Assembly: GCA_023391155.1 (NCBI GenBank)
Contig: JAEWBM010000192.1
Span: 1 to 7,186, forward strand
From: Acidobacteriota bacterium
GTDB lineage: Bacteria; Acidobacteriota; Blastocatellia; Pyrinomonadales; Pyrinomonadaceae
DNA length: 7,186 nucleotides
Direction of reading: 5' to 3'
Shown: positions 1-5,040 of the stretch, piece after piece
Layout of the letters: each line of letters begins with the position of its first letter
How positions within the stretch are numbered: position 1 is the first letter of the stretch
The notes under the pieces: model-generated
Database searches by the model: none
Told to the model about the DNA's origin: nothing
Seen by the model: only the letters and a program-made list of their open reading frames with translations
Made by a program: the position numbers and the translations under genes

Positions 1-99
1 CGATAGACTAGACAGACTCGATAGACTCGACAGACCCGACAGACTCGATAGACCCGACAGACTCGATAGACTAGATAGACTCGACAGACTCGATAGACC
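1..99. repeat. 9-bp tandem repeat (11 units)
   Basis: Eleven consecutive 9-bp units fit the pattern [C/A]GA[T/C]AGAC[T/C] with no insertions or deletions; only positions 1, 4 and 9 of the unit vary. The 18-bp block at 37-54 is repeated exactly at 82-99, which points to expansion by duplication of multi-unit blocks. The array is cut by the left window edge, so its full length is unknown, and it ends one base before the ATG at 101. Read in the frame of the downstream gene it is open and encodes Asp-Arg-Leu/Pro tripeptides; the other two + frames contain TAG stops. I see no promoter or Shine-Dalgarno sequence inside it. It is most simply a minisatellite-like intergenic repeat, but a coding repeat cannot be excluded. 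Confidence 0.93.
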
Positions 100-100
100 C

Positions 101-583
101 ATGATGTTCAAGCTTCACGAAATTCAGGACGTAGTTATTTATCAACTCAAGAAGTTCCACGACGACCGGGGATGGCTTGCTGAGCTTTTCAGGCATGATG
201 AGCTTGCCGAGGAGTTTTATCCCGTGATGTCCTATATATCATTTACTAAGCCGGGCATTCAGCGCGGGCCGCACGAGCACGTCGACCAAGCCGATCTTTT
301 TTGCTTTATAGGCCCGAGCACCTTTAACATCAGGCTGTGGGATAACCGCCCGGATTCGCCGACCTATAACAATATGATGTCGCTGGATGTCGGTGAGGAA
401 AACCCCACCGCGGTCGTCGTTCCAAAAGGCGTGGTCCACGGCTACAAAAATATCGGCAGCGTGGACGGAATGGTGATAAACTGCCCCAACAGGCTCTATA
501 TGGGCGAGGGCAAACGCGAGCCGATCGACGAGATCCGGCACGAGGACGACCCCGAAACACCCTATAAGATGGACGATAATTAA
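101..583 (+). CDS. dTDP-4-dehydrorhamnose 3,5-epimerase-family cupin (RmlC-like)
   Basis: This 160-residue protein has the RmlC/RfbC cupin pattern in order: F-H-D-D-R-G-W near 19-25, Q-R-G-P-H-E-H at 54-60 in place of the classical R-G-L-H-Y-Q, D-N-R-P-D-S-P-T-Y at 81-89, V-P-K-G-V-V-H-G-Y at 107-115, and a C-terminal R-H-E-D-D-P at 146-151. RmlC enzymes epimerise C3 and C5 of dTDP-4-keto-6-deoxyglucose in the cytoplasm on the way to dTDP-rhamnose. H58 would be the catalytic base and Y133 a candidate for the active-site tyrosine. It is shorter than typical RmlC (about 180 residues). The lysine normally found roughly ten residues after the catalytic His is not obvious; D65 seems to occupy that place. 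It may therefore act on another nucleotide sugar or as a single epimerase, and no rmlA, rmlB or rmlD lies in the window. Start is ATG 101 or ATG 104, neither with a clear ribosome binding site; the frame is open upstream through the repeat. The family call is firm, the exact reaction is not. Confidence 0.88.
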   Translation: MMFKLHEIQDVVIYQLKKFHDDRGWLAELFRHDELAEEFYPVMSYISFTKPGIQRGPHEHVDQADLFCFIGPSTFNIRLWDNRPDSPTYNNMMSLDVGEENPTAVVVPKGVVHGYKNIGSVDGMVINCPNRLYMGEGKREPIDEIRHEDDPETPYKMDDN

Positions 584-593
584 CGGATCAACT

Positions 594-680
594 TCGGCAG
601 CCGCGGCAGCGAAGTGCCCACACATTCGTTTGGCCTGCCGCCGCGATTAAAAGCCGCCGCCGGCCGCTCGCGGCTGCCGA
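594..680 (+). repeat. 12-bp perfect inverted repeat in the intergenic region (possible RNA hairpin)
   Basis: The arm TCGGCAGCCGCG at 594-605 is the exact reverse complement of CGCGGCTGCCGA at 669-680, with a 63-nt spacer. Alternative shorter pairings compete inside it: GCGGCAG at 603-609 with CTGCCGC at 635-641, and AGCCGC at 652-657 with GCGGCT at 670-675. It lies between the stop of the RmlC-like gene and the preferred ATG of the glycosyltransferase. There is no T-run after the second arm, so a simple intrinsic terminator is unlikely. A structured leader or attenuator is possible, but GC-rich DNA produces such pairings fairly easily. Confidence 0.5.
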
Positions 681-706
681 GCCATCGCAACCCACAGCCC
701 ACGTCA

Positions 707-1921
707 ATGAAGATCCTTAGAATAATCGCCCGCCTAAACGTCGGCGGCCCCGCACGCCACGTCACGTGGCTGACCGAGGCGCTCAACGACGGCGAGTTCG
801 AAAGCCGGCTCATCGCGGGCACCGTACCGCCGGGCGAAGAGGACATGGGCTATCTGGCCGATGAGGCGGGCATTCGGCCCTTATTTATCAAAGAGATGAG
901 CCGCGAGCTTTCGCTCAAAGACGCGGTTTCGCTTTGGAAGATCTATCGCGAGGTACGCCGCTTTCGCCCCGACATCATTCACACACATACGGCAAAGGCC
1001 GGCACCGTGGGACGCGCCGCGGGAATCTTATATCGTTGGCTGACGCCCGGTGCCCTGATCGGCAGGCCGCGAAACGTGCGGCTCGTACACACCTTCCACG
1101 GCCACGTCTTTCACAGCTACTATGGCGAGGGCAAAACCCGCGTGTTCCTCGCCATCGAACGCTTTCTCGCCCGCTTTACCGATCGCATCGTCGTCATCTC
1201 CGAAAAACAGCGTGAAGAGATAAGCCGGGATTTCGCCGTCGGCCGCCCCGAACAGTTCCACGTCATCCCGCTGGGCATCGATCTCGCTCCGCTCTCGGCT
1301 TCTCAGGAACTCCGAGATAAATTTCGCCGCGAGGTCGCCGCGGCCGATGATGAGATCCTCATCGGTTTCGTCGGCCGGCTGACCGAGATAAAGAACATTC
1401 CGCTATTGCTCCGCGCTTTTGCGAGCGTCGCTGGCAAAATGTCCCGCGCGCGCCTCATCATCGCGGGCGATGGGCATCTCCGCACCGTTCTGGAATCCCT
1501 TACCGAGGAACTTGGCATCACCGATCGCGTCACCTTCCTCGGCAACCGGGGCGATATCGCAACGGTTTACGCAGGCGTCGATATCGTCGCCCTCTCGTCG
1601 CTCAATGAAGGCACACCGCTGTCGCTGATCGAGGCAATGGCTGCGGGGAAACCGATCATCTCCACCTATGTCGGCGGCGTTAGAGACCTGCTGGGCACCG
1701 AGGCCGATCCCCTCGCGGCCGGCGTCACACGTTATGAACGCGGGCTCGGCGTCCCGTCGGGTGACGACGCCGCTCTTGCTGAGGGCCTACGCCTCCTCGC
1801 CGCCGACCCGGCCTTAAGAGCGCAACTTGCTGAGCGGGGACAAACTTTTGTGCAGAATAACTATTCAAAAAAACGGCTGATTGATGATATAAAGAATCTT
1901 TACCGCGAACTCGCCCGATAG
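707..1921 (+). CDS. GT4-family glycosyltransferase (GT-B fold)
   Basis: This 404-residue cytoplasmic or peripheral-membrane retaining glycosyltransferase should transfer a sugar from a nucleotide donor to a lipid-linked glycan. The N-terminal half has the acceptor-side Rossmann start (M-K-I-L-R-I-I-A-R-L, then N-V-G-G-P-A-R-H at 11-18), H-T-H-T-A-K-A-G at 92-99 and H-T-F-H-G-H at 128-133. The C-terminal donor domain has F-V-G-R at 221-224 with K229 (the phosphate-contacting Arg and Lys of GT4), A-G-D-G at 253-256, and the E-x7-E motif with E301 and E309. Length is normal for GT4. An in-frame GTG at 614 would add 31 basic, Pro-rich residues that resemble no GT4 N terminus, so ATG 707 is preferred although no Shine-Dalgarno precedes it. 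The gap to the next gene is 46 nt, consistent with co-transcription. The acceptor and sugar cannot be read from the sequence. Confidence 0.92.
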   Translation: MKILRIIARLNVGGPARHVTWLTEALNDGEFESRLIAGTVPPGEEDMGYLADEAGIRPLFIKEMSRELSLKDAVSLWKIYREVRRFRPDIIHTHTAKAGTVGRAAGILYRWLTPGALIGRPRNVRLVHTFHGHVFHSYYGEGKTRVFLAIERFLARFTDRIVVISEKQREEISRDFAVGRPEQFHVIPLGIDLAPLSASQELRDKFRREVAAADDEILIGFVGRLTEIKNIPLLLRAFASVAGKMSRARLIIAGDGHLRTVLESLTEELGITDRVTFLGNRGDIATVYAGVDIVALSSLNEGTPLSLIEAMAAGKPIISTYVGGVRDLLGTEADPLAAGVTRYERGLGVPSGDDAALAEGLRLLAADPALRAQLAERGQTFVQNNYSKKRLIDDIKNLYRELAR

Positions 1922-1967
1922 CGGGCATGGCGATCTATCGCATTTTGTCGCCTCACGACATTTATCG

Positions 1968-3770
1968 ATGCAGTATCTTCTAGCAAATCCATTTGCGGCC
2001 GGAGCCTTGGGCCTCGCCGTCTCTGCCCTGCTGACGTTCATCGTGCGCGGCGGCGCGCGTAAGTACGGCTTTGTCGCTAAACCCCGGTCAGACCGGTGGC
2101 ACAAACGCCCGACGGCGATGTTCGGCGGCATTGCCATTTTTGTCGCCACCCTGCTGCTCTATGCCGCATTCGTGCCGACATCGCCCGAAACGCTCGTGCT
2201 CGTCGCAATGAGCGCTGTCCTGTTCATCGTCGGGTTGGTCGATGACATTCTCAACATCAAGCCGTATCAGAAATTGATCGGCCAGTTGATCGGGGCTTCG
2301 CTGCTGATCGCCGCGGGGGCTCGGCTGCCGCTCACGGGCTACGAGCTTATCGATATATGGCTCACCGTCTTTTGGCTTATCGGCATCACCAACGCCATAA
2401 ACCTGCTCGACAATATGGACGGCCTCGCGGCCGGTATTGCCGTGATCGCCGCCTTCTCGCTCGCCGTGGGCCTTTATATGAATGGGCAAATGGCGGAGGC
2501 AATGCTCGTTGCGGTGTTTATCGGTGCGCTGCTCGGCTTTTTGATCTTTAACTTCAACCCGGCATCGATCTTTATGGGCGATTGCGGGTCGATGTTTGTC
2601 GGCTTCTTTCTTGCCGGGTCCGTGCTCCTCAGCGATACGGGCGGCCGTTCGCGAGGTGTACTTTCCATAATGGCCGTGCCGGTGCTCATCCTTTTCGTTC
2701 CGATCTTTGACACAACGCTCGTCACCGTGGGCCGTAAGCTGTGGGGCAGAAAGGCGTCGCAGGGCGGCCGCGACCACACGTCACATCGCCTTGTTGCCCT
2801 CGGCCTCACCGAACGCTCGGCGGTGCTGATGATCTACGCCTTCGCGATCATCGCCGGCGTCCTCGCGCTGCTCGTCAGCCGCATGCCGACCGTCCGGAGC
2901 CTGGCCCTGATCGCCGCTTTCACCATCGTTCTGTCGATCATCGGCGTATTTCTCTCAAAGGTAAAGGTTTATGACGAACGCGAAGAGGACCTTGCCATCA
3001 GGAACAATGCCGTCTTCACTTTTCTGGTCGATGTCTCATACAAACGCCGCATCTTTGAGGTTTTTCTTGACGCCTGGCTCATCACGCTGTCTTACTATGC
3101 GGCATACGTACTGCTCTTCGGGTCATTTGAGCAGAGCGGGAATTGGGACCTTTTTATCAGCACGCTGCCGCTGCTGGTCGTGCTTAAGCTCTTCGCATTT
3201 CTTGTCGTGGGTGTCTATCGCGGCCTGTGGCGGTACACGAGCGTGGGCGATCTCATAACCTTCGCCAAGGGCGTAATGCTAGGCTCGGCGTTCAGCGTCG
3301 TCGCGATCCTGCTGTTATATCGTTTCCAGAACTTTTCCCGTGCCGTCTTTGTCCTCGACGCCATCATTCTTCTCTTTGCGCTTGTCGGCAGCCGCCTCGC
3401 CTTTCGGCTCATCCGCGAGTTCCTGCCTGCATCCACGGCCGGCGAGGGACGGCGTGTCCTGATCTATGGCGCAGGCGACGGCGGCGAGATGGTGCTCCGC
3501 GAGCTACGGAACAACCCGCAATGGAATTATTTGCCGGTCGGCTTTATCGATGACGACCCGCTCAAGATCGGCAAGGTCATCAACGGGCTTCGCGTTTATA
3601 ATGGCAACGGCTCTCTCGACGAGCTTTGTCGAAAGCGCGACGTTGCTGACATACTTATCTCGTTCCGACAACCGGACGCGCAGCGGATAGCGGACCTCCG
3701 CAAAATGTGCCGGGAGTCGAACATCGGGCTGCACAAGGCCCATATTCAGATCGATTCGCTCGAGCTTTAA
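1968..3770 (+). CDS. Fusion: WecA/MraY-type polyprenyl-phosphate sugar-1-P transferase + WbpM/FlaA1-type N-terminal domain
   Basis: This 600-residue membrane protein has two modules. Residues 1 to about 330 form a WecA/MraY-like enzyme with about 11 predicted membrane helices and all expected cytoplasmic motifs: D92-D93, N145-x2-D148-N149-x-D151-G152, N197-P198 then F-M-G-D (D205) and G-S, D248, and the loop G-R-D-H-T-S-H-R-L at 267-275. Such enzymes transfer a sugar-1-phosphate from a UDP-sugar to undecaprenyl phosphate and start glycan assembly. Residues about 365-480 add four more helices with Y-R-G-L-W-R-Y at 417-423. Residues about 496-570 form a nucleotide-binding fold with G-A-G-D-G-G at 501-506 and G-F-I-D-D-D-P at 525-531. 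This second part matches the N-terminal region of WbpM/FlaA1/CapD dehydratases. The catalytic SDR domain that normally follows is absent: the protein ends at residue 600 and the next gene starts 16 nt later. Start ATG 1968 has no clear Shine-Dalgarno. Transferase activity is well supported; the role of the tail is unknown. Confidence 0.9.
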   Translation: MQYLLANPFAAGALGLAVSALLTFIVRGGARKYGFVAKPRSDRWHKRPTAMFGGIAIFVATLLLYAAFVPTSPETLVLVAMSAVLFIVGLVDDILNIKPYQKLIGQLIGASLLIAAGARLPLTGYELIDIWLTVFWLIGITNAINLLDNMDGLAAGIAVIAAFSLAVGLYMNGQMAEAMLVAVFIGALLGFLIFNFNPASIFMGDCGSMFVGFFLAGSVLLSDTGGRSRGVLSIMAVPVLILFVPIFDTTLVTVGRKLWGRKASQGGRDHTSHRLVALGLTERSAVLMIYAFAIIAGVLALLVSRMPTVRSLALIAAFTIVLSIIGVFLSKVKVYDEREEDLAIRNNAVFTFLVDVSYKRRIFEVFLDAWLITLSYYAAYVLLFGSFEQSGNWDLFISTLPLLVVLKLFAFLVVGVYRGLWRYTSVGDLITFAKGVMLGSAFSVVAILLLYRFQNFSRAVFVLDAIILLFALVGSRLAFRLIREFLPASTAGEGRRVLIYGAGDGGEMVLRELRNNPQWNYLPVGFIDDDPLKIGKVINGLRVYNGNGSLDELCRKRDVADILISFRQPDAQRIADLRKMCRESNIGLHKAHIQIDSLEL

Positions 3771-3786
3771 ACCGGCTATAAATATC

Positions 3787-4746
3787 TTGCCCGAGAACGT
3801 TTCCGAAATTTCCGTCGACTCACCCGTCCGCCTTACGGCGGTTTGGGCCGTCGCTGCCTTGGCTCTCGGCGGAGCGGCTTTCGCGGCCGTATGGGGGACG
3901 GCGTCGACCGCTGCCACCGGCGTCGATACGAAGGAAGCCGCCGAGATGACGGTTACCCTCGCACCCGCGAATCCGGACACCCACGGCGCACTTGCCGAAC
4001 TGCTGGAACTTTCCTTCGAACCCGCGGATTTCGACAAGGCTCTGACGCATTATGAAATTGCCGCCGCACTCAGCCCGTTCGACTACCTTCGATGGCAGGA
4101 ACTCGGCCGTGCCCGCGAGAGGCGTGGCGATGCCGAGGGGGCCGAGGCAGCTCTAAGGATAGCAGCCAAACGTGCCCCGCATTACGCATCCGTGGCCTGG
4201 GTGCTGGGCAACAATTTGCTGCGGCAGGGCCGTGCGGAGGAAGCTTTTGCCGAGATAAGCCGGGCCGTCGCCGCCGACCCGCGGTACACAGGCCCGGCGG
4301 CCGACCTCGCATGGCGCATCTTTGACGGCGACCTGCCCGCGATCCGCGCAAGCATCGGAGATTCGCCCCGCCTTACCGCCGCCATCGCCGTCACCCTTGC
4401 CGAGCAGGAACGTTATGACGAGAGCCTTGCCCAATGGTCGTCGATCCCGGATGGCCTGCGGGCCGGCGAACTCGCCGACACGGGCGAGGCTCTTGCCGCC
4501 AAATTTTATTCGGCTAAGCGCTATCGCGCGGCGATTGCGGTCGGGGGCTCAGCGGCGTCGGTCGGGGCGATCGGCAACCCTGGTTTCGAGGCGGGTATCC
4601 GTGCAGAGCGGCCCGGCCGGTTTGAGTGGAGCATTGGCAAGGCTGTGGGAGTGCAGGTCGTACCGACGAACGGCCGTCGCCGTTCGGGGGCAAATAGCCT
4701 TGCGGTAGTGCTCACTAATGCGGCGGGCGGTATAAAGATCCTCTAA
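3787..4746 (+). CDS. Membrane-anchored TPR protein with N-terminal half of a CBM-like domain (ends at an in-frame TAA)
   Basis: This is a 319-residue product. Residues about 16-36 form one hydrophobic Ala-rich helix, probably a membrane anchor placing the rest in the periplasm. Residues about 64-250 are helical with TPR character: A-L-T-H-Y-E-I-A-A-A-L-S-P at 85-97, A-A-L-R-I-A-A-K-R-A-P at 121-131, and L-G-N-N-L-L-R-Q-G-R-A-E-E-A at 140-153. From about 262 a beta domain begins with G-N-P-G-F-E at 263-268, W281 and G-A-N-S-L-A at 301-306, the opening of a CBM4/9-like jelly roll. The reading stops at TAA 4744-4746 in the middle of that domain, and the same frame continues and completes it. TTG 3787 is the only plausible start near the preceding stop, 16 nt away, and no Shine-Dalgarno is visible. 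TPR proteins are common beside O-antigen ligases, where they may scaffold or regulate assembly; that role is inferred. Confidence 0.8.
   Translation: MPENVSEISVDSPVRLTAVWAVAALALGGAAFAAVWGTASTAATGVDTKEAAEMTVTLAPANPDTHGALAELLELSFEPADFDKALTHYEIAAALSPFDYLRWQELGRARERRGDAEGAEAALRIAAKRAPHYASVAWVLGNNLLRQGRAEEAFAEISRAVAADPRYTGPAADLAWRIFDGDLPAIRASIGDSPRLTAAIAVTLAEQERYDESLAQWSSIPDGLRAGELADTGEALAAKFYSAKRYRAAIAVGGSAASVGAIGNPGFEAGIRAERPGRFEWSIGKAVGVQVVPTNGRRRSGANSLAVVLTNAAGGIKIL
4744..4746 (+). other. In-frame TAA interrupting a continuous TPR/CBM reading frame
   Basis: The codons around it read ATC-CTC-TAA-CAA-GTG-GCC. The 3787 frame and the frame ending at 5040 are the same (4750 - 3787 = 963, divisible by three), so a single codon separates two halves of one domain. 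A one-base change of TAC, TAT or CAA would give this TAA. The same triplet is a real terminator at 581-583 and 3768-3770, so TAA is not reassigned here. Options are a recent nonsense mutation, a sequencing or assembly error, or readthrough; I favour the first two. Confidence 0.8.
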
Positions 4747-4749
4747 CAA

Positions 4750-5040
4750 GTGGCCGCGGTCGAACCCGGCGCCGCGTATCGTCTGACGGTTTTCTTCCAG
4801 GGCGATCTAAAAGGCGGCGGCATGAAATGGAGCGCAGTCGATGCCCGCGACGGGGCAGTTTTGGGTGCGGCCGAGGTGCCGCCCGCAGCGAGCGATTGGA
4901 CTGAGCTTACCTTGAGTTTCACCGCGCCTCTTGAAACCGACGGCGTCCGCCTGGTGCTGGGACGAGATGCATGCAAAGGTTCAGGCTGTGCCGCGACCGG
5001 CACCGTGTGGTTTGACGACCTGGAGCTGATCAAGCAATGA
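4750..5040 (+). CDS. C-terminal half of the CBM-like domain, separated by the in-frame stop
   Basis: From a GTG three bases after the TAA, this frame encodes 96 residues that look like the second half of a CBM4/9-like jelly roll: V-E-P-G-A-A-Y-R-L at 4-12, W27-S-A-V-D-A-R-D-G at 27-35, W50, T-L-S-F at 54-57, G-V-R-L-V-L-G-R at 65-72, two cysteines at 75 and 80 that could pair, and V-W-F-D-D-L-E-L at 86-93. It has no signal peptide or anchor of its own and cannot fold as half a domain, so it is unlikely to be an independent gene. Restart at the GTG after termination is possible but would yield a cytoplasmic fragment. Its end overlaps the ligase start by ATGA, as expected for the natural 3' end of the TPR gene. 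Read as one gene, 3787-5040 would encode about 417 residues. Codon use and amino-acid pattern still look coding throughout, so decay, if any, is recent. Confidence 0.65.
   Translation: MAAVEPGAAYRLTVFFQGDLKGGGMKWSAVDARDGAVLGAAEVPPAASDWTELTLSFTAPLETDGVRLVLGRDACKGSGCAATGTVWFDDLELIKQ
5022..5040 (+). promoter_or_regulatory. Shine-Dalgarno-like GGAG and ATGA start/stop overlap before the ligase
   Basis: GGAG at 5022-5025 lies 11 nt before the ATG at 5037, and that ATG overlaps the upstream TGA (5038-5040) as ATGA. This arrangement usually couples translation of the downstream gene to the upstream one. It is the clearest ribosome binding site on the + strand here. If ribosomes stop at TAA 4744 without restarting, coupling to the ligase would be lost and this GGAG would have to work alone. 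Confidence 0.6.

Noticed and set aside
1..99. CRISPR array
   Set aside because: The units are contiguous 9-mers without unique spacers, so this is a simple tandem repeat.
614..706. GTG start at 614 giving a 31-residue N-terminal extension on the glycosyltransferase
   Set aside because: The extension is Pro/Arg/Ser-rich and precedes a textbook GT4 N terminus starting at ATG 707; it lies in the GC-rich inverted-repeat region and looks non-coding.
1927..1952. Small hairpin (GCGA-TCTA-TCGC) followed by ATTTT between the glycosyltransferase and the fusion gene, terminator-like
   Set aside because: The stem is only 4-5 bp and the T-run is four bases; the genes are 46 nt apart on one strand and look co-transcribed.
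2088..2777. 229-residue open frame on the - strand
   Set aside because: It lies wholly within the transferase part of the fusion gene, has a low-complexity charged composition typical of an antisense shadow, and matches no family I know.
3777..3785. TATAAATAT resembling a -10 promoter element
   Set aside because: It sits directly against the TTG start at 3787 and has no -35-like element at the right distance, so it is more likely chance AT-richness.
3504..4037. 177-residue open frame on the - strand spanning two + strand genes
   Set aside because: Ser/Ala/Val-rich shadow crossing the end of the fusion gene and the start of the TPR gene, with no recognisable motif.
4744..4746. Reassigned TAA codon (alternative genetic code)
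   Set aside because: TAA ends the RmlC-like gene at 583 and the fusion gene at 3770, where nothing homologous continues, so it works as a normal stop here.
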